64,000 bases of DNA, taken from positions 4,008,001 to 4,072,000 of the forward strand of contig NZ_CP024199.1 in the NCBI RefSeq assembly GCF_002844375.1, given 5' to 3'. Below, one piece after another: positions 56,107-64,000 of this stretch. A program made the position numbers and the translations under genes. The first letter of the stretch is position 1, and each line of letters opens with the position of its first letter. The notes beneath the pieces are model-generated. The model was not told the DNA's origin, ran no database searches, and saw only the letters and a program-made list of their open reading frames with translations. This DNA comes from Thalassospira marina. Lineage in GTDB: Bacteria > Pseudomonadota > Alphaproteobacteria > Rhodospirillales > Thalassospiraceae.

Positions 56107-56451
56107 TTAAAAATCAATACAGCGGCCTTTATGTTCCCAATCGCCAAAGCGGGTGGGTTCGGGGCCTTTGGGGCCGCCAATTTCACGCTGGGCTGCCTCG
56201 CGAAAGGCCTTGGCTTCGGCCAGTGCGTTAATCGCATCCTGCGAGAGTTTCGGCGCTGGAGTTTCGTCACTTGCCTGTTGGGGCGCGTTTACATCCGGCA
56301 CCTGGCTGGCACCGGCAATTTCCGGGCTGCCAGCAGCGGCGGCAGCCGCCGTTTCATCCGGGGTGGCAGCGGGCGCGCCTGCAGGGTTTGGCGTTTTACC
56401 AACCGACTGGCTGGAACGCTGGACCACGGTTTCACGAAATTTTCCGGCCAT
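56107..56451 (-). CDS. DUF1674 protein (SDHAF4-like succinate dehydrogenase assembly factor)
   Basis: A 114-residue protein. The C-terminal end EIGGPKGPEPTRFGDWEHKG, finishing RCIDF, is the exact family signature. In mitochondria SDHAF4 protects flavinated SdhA during complex II assembly; the bacterial role is inferred. The first 70 residues are low-complexity (Ala/Pro/Thr-rich). GGAG lies seven bases before the ATG at 56451, which fixes the start over the longer frame to 56568. Confidence 0.85.
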   Translation of the reverse strand: MAGKFRETVVQRSSQSVGKTPNPAGAPAATPDETAAAAAAGSPEIAGASQVPDVNAPQQASDETPAPKLSQDAINALAEAKAFREAAQREIGGPKGPEPTRFGDWEHKGRCIDF

Positions 56452-56633
56452 GGGAATCTCCGGTCTGGGCCGCTTGCACGGCATTTTCAAAGCTTTGTCC
56501 AACAGATAGCCCCGTAAGCCGCAATCGACAAGTCCCGGCAGCCGATGGCTGCCTTGTGATTGCCGCAAACTGACTCTTTCCAGCGCGAAGGAAAGCCGCT
56601 ATTTCAAGCGGACGAGCAAAACAAGGAGAAACC

Positions 56634-59006
56634 ATGCGTTCAATTCCCCAGCGTATCGCCGAAGAACTTTCTGTTCGCCCCGAACAGGTCCTTGCCACCA
56701 TCGAATTGTTAAATGAAGGCTCGACCGTGCCCTTCATTGCCCGTTACCGCAAGGAAAAGACCGGCGGTCTGGACGATACCCAGTTGCGTAATCTGGATGA
56801 ACGCCTGCGTTACCTGACCGAACTTGAAGAACGCCGCGCTTCCGTCATCGAAAGCATCCGCGAACAGGAAAAACTGACGCCGGAGCTGGAAAAGGCGATT
56901 AACGAGGCTGACACCAAAACCCGCCTTGAAGATTTGTATCTGCCCTTCAAGAAAAAGCGCCGCACCAAAGCCCAGATTGCCCGTGAAGCCGGGCTGGAAC
57001 CGCTGGCCGATGCCCTGCTGGCAAACCCGCAACTCGACCCGGAAGCCGAAGCGGCCAAATTCATTGATGCGGAAAAGGCCATTGAAGATACCAAGGCCGC
57101 GCTGGATGGTGCCCGCCAGATTTTGATGGAACGTTTTGCCGAAGATGCCGACCTGGTTGCCCGTCTGCGCCAGCTTTTGTGGGATGACGGTGAAATTACC
57201 GCCAGCGTCATTGATGGCAAGGAAGCCGAAGGGGCAAAGTTTTCGGATTATTTCAGCCATTCGGAAAAGATCAAAACCTGCCCGTCGCACCGTGCGCTGG
57301 CATTGTTCCGTGGCCGCAATGAAGGCATTTTGCAGATCAAACTGACGCTGGGTGCCGAAGATGAAGACCGCCCGCGCGGCGAACCGGGCCGTGCTGAAAC
57401 CGTGATTGCCGCCCATTTTGGTATTCGCAACCAGGGCCGCCCTGCCGATAAATGGCTGGCCGATACCGTGCGCTTTACCTGGCGCGTCAAACTGTCGCTG
57501 TCGATCGAGCTTGATTTGTTTGGCAATTTGCGTGACAGCGCCGAAGAAGATGCGATCAAGGTTTTTGCCGATAACCTGAAAGACCTGCTGTTGGCGGCTC
57601 CGGCGGGGCAAAAGGCCACCATGGGCCTGGACCCGGGGGTACGTACCGGCGTGAAGGTTGCCGTGGTCGATGCCACCGGCAAGCTGGTGGATACGGCAAC
57701 GGTTTATCCGTTCCAGCCCCGTAACGATGTTCAGGGTTCGATTAACACCCTGGCCGCCCTGGCGGCAAAACACAAGATCGAGCTGATCGCGATTGGCAAC
57801 GGCACCTTCTCGCGCGAGACGGACCAGCTTGCGGGTATGCTGCTTAATGCCTTTCCGCAAATCAAGGCGACCAAGGTTATCGTTAACGAAGCCGGGGCAT
57901 CGGTTTATTCGGCGTCGCAATTTGCCGCCGAGGAATTCCCCGATCTGGACGTATCATTGCGTGGTGCGGCATCCATTGCGCGCCGCCTGCAGGACCCGCT
58001 GGCAGAACTGGTTAAGATCGACCCCAAATCCATCGGTGTTGGCCAGTATCAGCATGACGTTTCGGAAACCAAGCTGGCACGGTCGCTTGATGCCGTGGTC
58101 GAAGATTGCGTGAACGGCGTGGGCGTGGACCTTAATACCGCATCAATCCCGCTTCTGACCCGCGTTGCCGGGCTTAGCGAAGGGCTGGCGCGGAACATTG
58201 TTGGTTATCGTGACGTCAATGGAGCGTTCCGTTCGCGCGCAGATTTGCGCAAGGTCGAACGCCTGGGGCCGAAAGCCTTTGAACAATGTGCGGGCTTTTT
58301 GCGCATTCGCGGCGGGGAAAACCCGCTTGATGCGTCGGCAGTGCACCCGGAAGCCTACCCGGTGATTGAAAAAATCAGCCGTGAAAGCAGCCGTGATCTG
58401 GCCAGCATCATTGGGGATTCGCCGTTTCTGAAAACCCTGCGGCCGGAAAAATTCGCCGATGATGTTTTTGGTGTGCCCACCATCCGCGACATTCTGGCCG
58501 AGCTGGATAAACCCGGCCGTGACCCGCGCCCGGAATTCAAAACCGCGAAATTCATTGATGGCGTCAATGAAATCAAGGATTTGAAAGTCGGCATGAAGCT
58601 GGAAGGCACCGTGACCAACGTTACCAATTTTGGGGCGTTTGTTGATATTGGCGTGCATCAGGACGGCCTGGTTCACATTTCGCAACTGGCGGACAAATTT
58701 GTCGCTGACCCGCGCGAAGTGGTCAAAGCAGGGCAGATCGTTTCTGTCACCGTGATGGAAGTGGACGCACCGCGTAAACGCATCGGCCTGTCGATGAAAT
58801 CCGCCCCGGATTATGAAGGGGCACAGGACCGCCGCGAACAGCGCAGCCAGCCCGCAGGCGCGCGCCATAACAACCATGACCGCAACCAGCCCCGCCGCCA
58901 AAACGGCAATAATGGCCGTGGCAATGCATCGGCCGGGTCCGCCGGGGATGCTGGTGGTGGTGCAATGGCCGCAGCCCTGAAAGCCGCGATGGAACGCCGT
59001 AAATAA
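56634..59006 (+). CDS. tex: Tex-family RNA-binding transcription accessory protein
   Basis: A 790-residue nucleic-acid-binding protein. Order: Tex N-terminal helical domain (SIPQRIAEELSVRPEQV), YqgF/RNase H-like domain (GLDPGVRTGVKVAVVD, about residues 330-460), helix-hairpin-helix domains, and a C-terminal S1 domain (GMKLEGTVTNVTNFGAFVDI). The tail is Gln/Asn/Arg/Gly-rich. Tex influences transcription and stress or virulence genes in several bacteria; mechanism still open. Divergent from the DUF1674 gene. Confidence 0.95.
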   Translation: MRSIPQRIAEELSVRPEQVLATIELLNEGSTVPFIARYRKEKTGGLDDTQLRNLDERLRYLTELEERRASVIESIREQEKLTPELEKAINEADTKTRLEDLYLPFKKKRRTKAQIAREAGLEPLADALLANPQLDPEAEAAKFIDAEKAIEDTKAALDGARQILMERFAEDADLVARLRQLLWDDGEITASVIDGKEAEGAKFSDYFSHSEKIKTCPSHRALALFRGRNEGILQIKLTLGAEDEDRPRGEPGRAETVIAAHFGIRNQGRPADKWLADTVRFTWRVKLSLSIELDLFGNLRDSAEEDAIKVFADNLKDLLLAAPAGQKATMGLDPGVRTGVKVAVVDATGKLVDTATVYPFQPRNDVQGSINTLAALAAKHKIELIAIGNGTFSRETDQLAGMLLNAFPQIKATKVIVNEAGASVYSASQFAAEEFPDLDVSLRGAASIARRLQDPLAELVKIDPKSIGVGQYQHDVSETKLARSLDAVVEDCVNGVGVDLNTASIPLLTRVAGLSEGLARNIVGYRDVNGAFRSRADLRKVERLGPKAFEQCAGFLRIRGGENPLDASAVHPEAYPVIEKISRESSRDLASIIGDSPFLKTLRPEKFADDVFGVPTIRDILAELDKPGRDPRPEFKTAKFIDGVNEIKDLKVGMKLEGTVTNVTNFGAFVDIGVHQDGLVHISQLADKFVADPREVVKAGQIVSVTVMEVDAPRKRIGLSMKSAPDYEGAQDRREQRSQPAGARHNNHDRNQPRRQNGNNGRGNASAGSAGDAGGGAMAAALKAAMERRK

Positions 59007-59084
59007 GCATTTTGCGAGTGGCGGGCGCACAACAGCCGCAATTCGCAGAAAACCAGATCAGAAATCCGGTACGATAACCGGTGT

Positions 59085-59122
59085 GAAAGGCAGGTGGCAT
59101 ATGGCTTCCTGCCTTTCTTTTT
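59085..59122 (+). terminator. Intrinsic terminator of tex
   Basis: GAAAGGCAGG (59085-59094) pairs with CCTGCCTTTC (59109-59118), followed by TTTTT. Confidence 0.8.
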
Positions 59123-59198
59123 GCGCAAATAGCCCAGCGTTATTTCCTGGCAGAAAACAGCGGATTGACAGCCGCGCGAACAAAACCCATCTTGCGGG

Positions 59199-59308
59199 TT
59201 CACCAAGGGGAGCCCCGACAGGGGGCTGAGAAACTGCCACGCCTGATCCAGACAGCGCAGTGACCCGTTGAACCTGATCCAGTTCATACTGGCGTAGGGA
59301 GGGTGCAA
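59199..59308 (+). promoter_or_regulatory. TPP riboswitch (THI element)
   Basis: The conserved blocks are in order: GGGGAGCCCC, GGGGGCTGAGA, TGACCCGTTGAACCTGATCC, TTCATACTGGCGTAGGGAGG. P1 can form between TTCACC (59199-59204) and GGTG-C-AA (59302-59308). A hairpin AAACGC-N8-GCGTTT at 59307-59326 shares bases with the 3' strand of P1 and could be part of the expression switch. It controls the thiM-thiE pair, lowering expression when thiamine pyrophosphate is abundant. Confidence 0.95.
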
Positions 59309-59383
59309 ACGCCTGATCATGCGTTTAACCATCATTCCGGCTTCGAACTGGGTTTCCAACCGCACCTGCATGGGAGCCTTAAT

Positions 59384-60196
59384 ATGACTGACGACGCCAA
59401 AAACCTTTCACCGGCACAGCTTCTGACCGATATGCGCAAAGCCGCCCCGCTGGTTCATTGCATCACCAATTATGTGGCCATGAATATTGCCGCCAATACG
59501 CTGCTGGCGGCTGGTGCATCCCCGGCCATGGTCCATGCCCCCGAAGAAAGCGGTGAATTTGCCGCCATTGCCGGTGCATTAACCGTTAATATCGGCACCC
59601 TTTCGACCGAATGGGTTGAGGGGATGAAAGAAGCAGCCAAAGGCGCAAACAGTGCCGGAAAACCCTGGATCCTTGACCCGGTGGCACATTTTGCCACCCA
59701 ATTTCGCCGGAACACCGTGGCCGAACTTTTGACACTGCACCCCACCATCATTCGCGGCAATGCATCAGAAATAATCGCCCTTGCCGGTGGGCAAAGTGCC
59801 GGTCAGGGCGTTGATAGCGGCGACCCTGTTGAACAGGCCGAAGAAGCCGCCAAAAACCTGGCCCAAAGCCAGAAATGCGTGGTTGCTGTTACCGGCACAG
59901 CCGATTTCATCACCGATGGCATCCAGTCTGTTCGGGTGCATGGCGGGTCTGATCTGATGCCGAAAATCACGGCGATGGGATGTTCGCTGACCGCCCTTGT
60001 TGGTGCCTTTGCCGCCATTTGTCCGCGCGCACCGTTTAACGCCACCATTGCCGCCCTGGCCTGCTTTGCCGCCGCAGGCAAAATGGCACAACAATCGGCA
60101 TCCGGCCCGGCCAGCTTTGCCACGGCCTTTCTTGATGCACTTTATAATCTGGATGCTGCGGCCCTTGAAACCAACGCCCGGATCGAGGTTCTCTGA
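59384..60196 (+). CDS. thiM: Hydroxyethylthiazole kinase
   Basis: A 270-residue ribokinase-like salvage enzyme that phosphorylates the thiazole alcohol. It has VHCITNYVAMNIAANTLLAAG, PAMVHAPEESGEF and the catalytic-loop AMGCSLTALVGAF with the conserved Cys. GGGAG is seven bases before the ATG at 59384; the ORF extends upstream into the riboswitch region. Translation passes to thiE through a TGATG overlap. Confidence 0.95.
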   Translation: MTDDAKNLSPAQLLTDMRKAAPLVHCITNYVAMNIAANTLLAAGASPAMVHAPEESGEFAAIAGALTVNIGTLSTEWVEGMKEAAKGANSAGKPWILDPVAHFATQFRRNTVAELLTLHPTIIRGNASEIIALAGGQSAGQGVDSGDPVEQAEEAAKNLAQSQKCVVAVTGTADFITDGIQSVRVHGGSDLMPKITAMGCSLTALVGAFAAICPRAPFNATIAALACFAAAGKMAQQSASGPASFATAFLDALYNLDAAALETNARIEVL

Positions 60197-60861
60197 TGGC
60201 ATGTGATGCTTTTGATCTGTCGCTATATCTGATCCTTGATCCCGACCTGTGTCGGGATCATTCCATGCTGGAAACTACAATGGCCGCCATTCGCGGCGGG
60301 GCGACGCTGGTGCAGTTACGTCATAAAACGGCCAGCACCGACGAATTCATCGCCCTGGGCCGCGAATTGATGCAGGCCATGGCGGGAACCGGCGTGCCCT
60401 TGATCATTAACGACAATATCGATGCCGCGATTGCCCTTGATGCCCACGGGCTTCATATCGGGCAGGATGATATCCCGGCGGCCAAAGCCCGCGAAAAGCT
60501 GGGTGCAGGCAAAATCCTTGGCCTTTCGATCGAGTCCGAGGCCGCAGCAGGCAACCTTGACCCGGAAATTGTCGATTATGTTGGCATTGGCCCGGTATTT
60601 GCGACCAGCACCAAGCCCGACCATAAACCCGCCATTGGTTTTGACGGCCTCGCCCGCCTTTCCGCCCTGTGCCCGATGCCCGGTGTTGCCATTGGCGGCA
60701 TCAAAGGCCCCCATGCCATGGATGTTTTTAAAAGCGGTGCCCAGGGGCTTGCCGTTGTTTCGGCCATCTGTGGCCAGCCGGACCCGGAACTGGCAACCTG
60801 CGAACTGGCAAAAACCATCAGCCATGCCCAACAGCAAATTTCTGCGGGCAAACTGGCCTGA
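60196..60861 (+). CDS. thiE: Thiamine-phosphate synthase
   Basis: A 221-residue TIM-barrel enzyme that joins HMP pyrophosphate and thiazole phosphate. It has the phosphate-binding LVQLRHKTAS, NDNIDAAIALDAHGLHIGQDD and IGPVFATSTKPDH, and the glycine loop VAIGGIKG. It starts one base inside the thiM stop (TGATG). Together with thiM it forms a thiazole salvage unit under the TPP riboswitch. Confidence 0.94.
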   Translation: MACDAFDLSLYLILDPDLCRDHSMLETTMAAIRGGATLVQLRHKTASTDEFIALGRELMQAMAGTGVPLIINDNIDAAIALDAHGLHIGQDDIPAAKAREKLGAGKILGLSIESEAAAGNLDPEIVDYVGIGPVFATSTKPDHKPAIGFDGLARLSALCPMPGVAIGGIKGPHAMDVFKSGAQGLAVVSAICGQPDPELATCELAKTISHAQQQISAGKLA

Positions 60862-61354
60862 CGCACGATTTGAACATGCCCGCCTGATAGCTGAAAACAG
60901 GGCGGGCAAACCGGCGACTCTGCCCCCAATTGGTTAATTTTAACCCCATGCGCAGGGCAGGATGCACGGCAACGTTGAAGATATACACCCCAAGCCGTCG
61001 CCTTGCGTTATATGCAGGGCAGAAACCCGGTTTTAGCTGCCAAAATTGTGGCAAAATGGCCAAAAATTGAAATAACCACCAAAAAAGCCCCGCAAACAAC
61101 GCCTTGCGGGGCTTTAAACTGCCGCAAATGGCAATTTCACATGCAAATATGGCATGGAATTGCCTCATTCGCGCCCCGAATAGCCCCAGATTGCCTGTCA
61201 TATTCCTGATCAACGACGATAAATAAGGGTCGTTACCGGCCCAATGGCACCACAAGGAACCCAACATCTGCCCCGGCACCTTTATACCGGAAAGTGACAG
61301 TCTGTTGATCTCGCTGCCGTTTTATCGCACCTGTAATTATGCGAGGAGACGTCC
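60862..61354. other. Gene-free region after thiE
   Basis: This 493-base gap holds a G+C-rich hairpin (GCCCGCC 60878-60884 with GGCGGGC 60901-60907) just beyond thiE and a terminator-like hairpin at 61081-61115. Sequence from 61225 to 61354 presumably carries the promoter of the small exported protein. No gene or RNA is recognised. Confidence 0.5.
61081..61115. terminator. Terminator-like hairpin
   Basis: AAAGCCCCGCAA pairs with TTGCGGGGCTTT (61104-61115) around an eight-base loop. The longer T-run is on the minus strand, where no gene ends; on the plus strand it is a weak end for thiME read-through. Confidence 0.55.
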
Positions 61355-61660
61355 ATGCCGAAGTCTTTCCGCAGCAAACCGGTGGTTCTCGCCCTGATCG
61401 GTCTTTTGTCAGTGACGACAGCTGCCCTGGCTGCGATCAAGGTTGCCCCGAAAGCCGTTACCGATACGGTCACCATTCAGTCCGATGCGCCGCATGGCGA
61501 GGTCGTTTTGACCTACCCTGACGGCAGCATGGCCCTGCGTAAAAGCTGCAACAGCTTTCCCTGCCAGCTTAATATCAGCGGCCTTCAGAAGGGCGAATAT
61601 GGTGTTCTGATCCGTCAGGGGACGGATATTCAGAACATGGTCAGCCTTTACAAGGAATAA
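61355..61660 (+). CDS. Small exported protein of unknown function
   Basis: A 101-residue protein with a clear signal peptide (PVVLALIGLLSVTTAALA, cleavage after about residue 26). The mature part is a compact beta-rich segment with two cysteines (SCNSFPC) that could form a disulfide. GAGGAG lies six bases before the ATG. It stands alone and ends at a strong terminator. I do not recognise the family. Confidence 0.78.
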   Translation: MPKSFRSKPVVLALIGLLSVTTAALAAIKVAPKAVTDTVTIQSDAPHGEVVLTYPDGSMALRKSCNSFPCQLNISGLQKGEYGVLIRQGTDIQNMVSLYKE

Positions 61661-62068
61661 GCCTGCAAGAAAAACCGCCAATGCCAGGCGGTTTTTTGTT
61701 GCCTGCTGTGCCGCAAACAGGCCATCGCCTCAAGGCATCCCATAACCGCCTGCTGCCCCGCGCACCCGCGCAGATGCCAGGAAATTTCACGAAATGGCAA
61801 TTTTTCAGGAACGTTTGGCAATCCCTGTTGTTTTAGGCCACAGATACCATTCACAAACGGGGTTCCCCATTGCGAACGCCGATCAAAGTCCTAGATAGAC
61901 TGGACAGACAGGTTTCACCCTCCATTTGGGTGCAGGGAAGTAAAATTGCAGCGTAGCAACAGGTTGCACGGCAATTTAACTTTCACACAACAACCAAATG
62001 GGGATATGTTGCGGGAGCTTTGTGCGACCCGCACTGATTAACGATAACGAAATTCGAGGTATTGTATC
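61661..62068. other. Gene-free region upstream of sodB
   Basis: After the terminator at 61670-61697 about 370 bases separate the small protein gene from sodB. A small hairpin CACCC-N7-GGGTG is at 61916-61932. I found no convincing -10/-35 pair or known iron-regulator box. Confidence 0.45.
61670..61697 (+). terminator. Intrinsic terminator of small exported protein gene
   Basis: AAAAACCGCC (61670-61679) pairs with GGCGGTTTTT (61687-61696) and ends in T residues. Confidence 0.9.
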
Positions 62069-62677
62069 ATGGCTCTTGAACTTCCGGCACTCCCCTACGC
62101 CTATGACGCGCTTGCACCGTATATGTCGGCTGAAACGCTCGAATTCCACCATGACAAGCACCACAATGCCTATGTCGAAACCGGCAACAAGCTTCTTGAA
62201 GGTTCCAACCTCGCTTCGGGCAAGACCCTGGCTGAACTGGTTGTTGCAACCTATGAAGACAAAACCAACCCGAAGCTTTTCAACCAGGTTGGCCAGCACT
62301 TCAACCATGTTGAATTCTGGCAGATGATGAAGCCGAATGGCGGTGGCAACATCCCCGGCGAACTCGAAAAGAAAATCATCGAAGACTTCGGTTCGGTTGA
62401 CAAATTCAAGGAAGACTTCACCGCTGCCGGTGTTGGCCAGTTCGGTTCGGGCTGGGCATGGCTGTCGCTCAACAGCGCAGGCAAACTGGTGATTGGTGGT
62501 TATGCAAACGCCGAAAACCCGCTGGTCAAGGGCGAAACCCCGCTGCTCGGTTGCGACGTTTGGGAACATTCCTACTATATCGATTACCGCAACCGTCGCC
62601 CGGATTACGTCAAGGCGTTCCTGAACGACCTGGTAAACTGGGAATATGTTGCTGAACTGTATTCCAAAGCTGGCTAA
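62069..62677 (+). CDS. sodB: Superoxide dismutase [Fe]
   Basis: A 202-residue enzyme that dismutates superoxide. Metal ligands are in HHDKHHNAYV, HFNHVEFWQMM and DVWEHSYYIDYRNRRPDY; GQFGSGWAWL and the pattern around the second-sphere Gln fit the iron type better than manganese. No signal peptide, so cytoplasmic. GAGG lies about ten bases before the ATG. Its terminator marks the border to the AT-rich island. Confidence 0.96.
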   Translation: MALELPALPYAYDALAPYMSAETLEFHHDKHHNAYVETGNKLLEGSNLASGKTLAELVVATYEDKTNPKLFNQVGQHFNHVEFWQMMKPNGGGNIPGELEKKIIEDFGSVDKFKEDFTAAGVGQFGSGWAWLSLNSAGKLVIGGYANAENPLVKGETPLLGCDVWEHSYYIDYRNRRPDYVKAFLNDLVNWEYVAELYSKAG

Positions 62678-62702
62678 TCGCTGACGCTTTGAAGCAGATC
62701 AC

Positions 62703-62730
62703 AAAGCGGCTCCTTCGGGGGCCGCTTTTT
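62703..62730 (+). terminator. Intrinsic terminator of sodB
   Basis: AAAGCGGCTCC (62703-62713) pairs with GGGGCCGCTTT (62717-62727), one G-T pair, followed by TTTT. Confidence 0.9.
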
Positions 62731-62809
62731 TATTTCAAAAATGCATCAAAAAAACATATAAACCTGTAAAAACAATAAATGTATGCTACTCTAAATAGTC
62801 GTAAGGCGC

Positions 62810-62872
62810 TTCTCTTTGTAAAGAGAAAACTTCATGAAATGAAGTTGTCCTAATGATTGGCCACTCTCTGGC
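62810..62872 (+). other. Tandem stem-loops upstream of the SLATT-RT genes (candidate leader or ncRNA)
   Basis: TTCTCTTT (62810-62817) pairs perfectly with AAAGAGAA (62820-62827). Directly abutting it, AACTTCAT (62828-62835) pairs perfectly with ATGAAGTT (62839-62846). A third, weaker hairpin GCCA-N5-TGGC lies at 62860-62872. None is followed by a T-run. The block ends 29 bases before the SLATT gene. It may be a structured leader or part of an RNA used by the reverse transcriptase. The upstream TGTATGCTACT at 62780-62790 resembles a -10 region. Confidence 0.45.
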
Positions 62873-62901
62873 TTCAAATTGAACCTATCTTAAGGATGAA
62901 G

Positions 62902-63510
62902 ATGCCTTCAAATATTGCGCCTTACGACACAAAACACAATGACGTAGAAAGAATAAAAACCAACATTTGGATTACATACAAGTGTCGAATTTTAGCCTAT
63001 GAAAGAATTTCAAAATACAACCTACACTCACAAGTACTACTAGCCGTCTACACTCTCCCAATTATCTTCATTTCAATAATCGACTTAAAATTTCAAGGCA
63101 ACGACAAACAGTCTCTGATAACAATTTTCTTCAGTATATCTGTCTTAGTTGCAAGCATATTTATATACTCACAAAACTTTTCAGGAAGAATGGAGAAATC
63201 AAAAGAAAACTACATCAAACTTCAATATATACATGAACATATCAACGAACAGACATACCCCGATTACCTGAAAGAATATCACAATATAATAAGCTCATAC
63301 GATAACCATAAAGAAATTGACTACCTGCACTTCCTAAAACAACAGCTTGAAAAAGGCGAGATAGAGAAGAAACATGAAAATTTTCTATCAAAAAACAGAA
63401 ATCAAATATCAGCATATCAATTGTTATACAGATCAACAATATTCACCCTGTATCTTTTACCTACTTCAGCAATAGCTTACATATTCTATACAATCATATC
63501 ACACAAATAG
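62902..63510 (+). CDS. SLATT-domain (SLATT_5-like) membrane protein
   Basis: A 202-residue membrane protein. An N-terminal helix WITYKCRILAYERISKYN has the Lys/Arg-rich pattern of SLATT domains; TM helix 1 is about residues 45-60, TM helix 2 about 72-90, then a long polar helical region, and a third hydrophobic segment (FTLYLLPTSAIAYIFYTII) near the C-terminus. SLATT proteins are predicted membrane effectors of nucleotide-linked and other conflict systems, and one subfamily is known to neighbour reverse transcriptases. AAGGA lies five bases before the ATG at 62902. Composition is strongly AT-rich with many ATA and AGA codons. The RT gene follows after seven bases. Confidence 0.75.
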   Translation: MPSNIAPYDTKHNDVERIKTNIWITYKCRILAYERISKYNLHSQVLLAVYTLPIIFISIIDLKFQGNDKQSLITIFFSISVLVASIFIYSQNFSGRMEKSKENYIKLQYIHEHINEQTYPDYLKEYHNIISSYDNHKEIDYLHFLKQQLEKGEIEKKHENFLSKNRNQISAYQLLYRSTIFTLYLLPTSAIAYIFYTIISHK

Positions 63511-63517
63511 ATTTTCC

Positions 63518-64000
63518 ATGAAATGTCCTCCCGAAATATCCCCAATTCATCTCCTTATATTATACGAAGAGAAAATATCTGGGACGACAATATCGGGGAC
63601 AGATGGAATAAAAGGTAAGCACTTTGAAGACCAACTTGCAATAAATTGCTCTAAAATATCGTCAGACGTTGATGAGGGAAAATATAAATTTCGACCATAC
63701 AAGGAAAAACTAATAAGCAAAGGTAGAAACAAACCTCCAAGAATAATTTCCATCCCAACCGTACGCGACAGACTAACCCTACGCGCCATTTTTGAAATAC
63801 TTAGAAAAGAATTCAAAACAGAAACAAAACTAATAAGGCCTCAAAAAATCATCTCCCAAATCAAGGCAGTTGATGAAAAAGACTTCAAAACTGTAACACG
63901 AATAGACATAGAAAATTTTTACGGCACTATAAACCACGCTATTCTTCAGAAAAAACTAGAAAAAAAGATAAAAAACAACAAAATAATAAAAATAATAATG
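63518..64000 (+). CDS. Reverse transcriptase (N-terminal part, runs off window)
   Basis: The frame from ATG 63518 is open to the window end (161 codons). It shows the group II intron/retron/DRT-like order: SGTDGIKGKHFEDQL, GKYKFRPYKEKLISKGRNKP, PRIISIPTVRDRLTLRAI, and motif A TRIDIENFYGTINHAIL with the first catalytic Asp. The YxDD box lies beyond the window. There is no clear Shine-Dalgarno, and the gap to the SLATT stop is seven bases, so coupled translation is likely. It could be a defence-associated RT; a group II intron RT is less likely because the gene is paired with a SLATT gene and no intron structure precedes it. Confidence 0.85.
   Translation, partial: MKCPPEISPIHLLILYEEKISGTTISGTDGIKGKHFEDQLAINCSKISSDVDEGKYKFRPYKEKLISKGRNKPPRIISIPTVRDRLTLRAIFEILRKEFKTETKLIRPQKIISQIKAVDEKDFKTVTRIDIENFYGTINHAILQKKLEKKIKNNKIIKIIM

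Noticed and set aside
63547..63816. An 89-codon minus-strand frame in the island
   Set aside because: It lies opposite the reverse transcriptase motifs and has no ribosome site.

Overview
The window comes from a mid-to-high-GC alphaproteobacterium. Gene content and order point to Rhodospirillales, with Thalassospira-like layout my best guess. Support: tsaE-amgK-murU-addB-addA-trxA cluster; hemC divergent from tsaD-gpsA; hemC-hemD-mic60-hemY; a DUF1674 (SDHAF4-like) protein; an infC with a non-AUG start. Most of the window is dense, ordinary chromosome. I saw no rRNA, tRNA, CRISPR array or insertion sequence.

Layout. 1-8 kb: end of a DcuC-type C4-dicarboxylate transporter, a fumarase/aspartase-superfamily lyase, a LysR regulator and two tandem paralogous Cache-domain chemoreceptors. 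8-19 kb (minus strand): dienelactone hydrolase-like protein, thioredoxin, then an overlapping run of tsaE, amgK, murU, addB and addA, which joins tRNA t6A synthesis, cell-wall sugar recycling and double-strand-break repair. 19-28 kb: ferredoxin-NADP reductase, GFA protein, UPF0303 protein, LepA, a membrane histidine kinase followed by two paralogous lipoproteins, a LysR regulator and a peroxiredoxin. 28-34 kb: translation genes pheT, pheS, rplT, rpmI and infC, with a receiver-only response regulator between infC and rpmI. 34-38 kb: two glycosyltransferases, an alpha/beta hydrolase, and Rieske, EVE and YciI proteins. 38-46 kb: an AT-richer orphan gene, gpsA, tsaD and the hemC-hemD-mic60-hemY operon. 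46-53 kb: purH, a structured intergenic region, two polysaccharide-initiation genes (WbpM/CapD type and WecA type), rsmB and rpe. 54-61 kb: NAD-dependent reductase with a divergent AraC regulator, DUF1674 protein, Tex, and a TPP riboswitch ahead of thiM-thiE. 61-62.7 kb: a small exported protein and sodB.

The last 1.3 kb (after the sodB terminator at about 62.73 kb) changes sharply to AT-rich DNA with different codon use. It carries a SLATT-type membrane protein followed seven bases later by the start of a reverse transcriptase that runs off the window. Upstream lie two abutting perfect 8-bp stem-loops. This looks like the edge of a horizontally acquired defence island carrying a reverse-transcriptase plus membrane-effector system, possibly with its own structured RNA. 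It is the most interesting part of the window.

Other points of note: an ATA start codon for infC supported by its Shine-Dalgarno; a dienelactone hydrolase-like enzyme whose usual catalytic His is an Arg; a 19-bp-paired inverted repeat between tsaE and the ferredoxin-NADP reductase; unexplained RNA-like structure upstream of purH; and a LysR operator-like dyad upstream of the first LysR gene.
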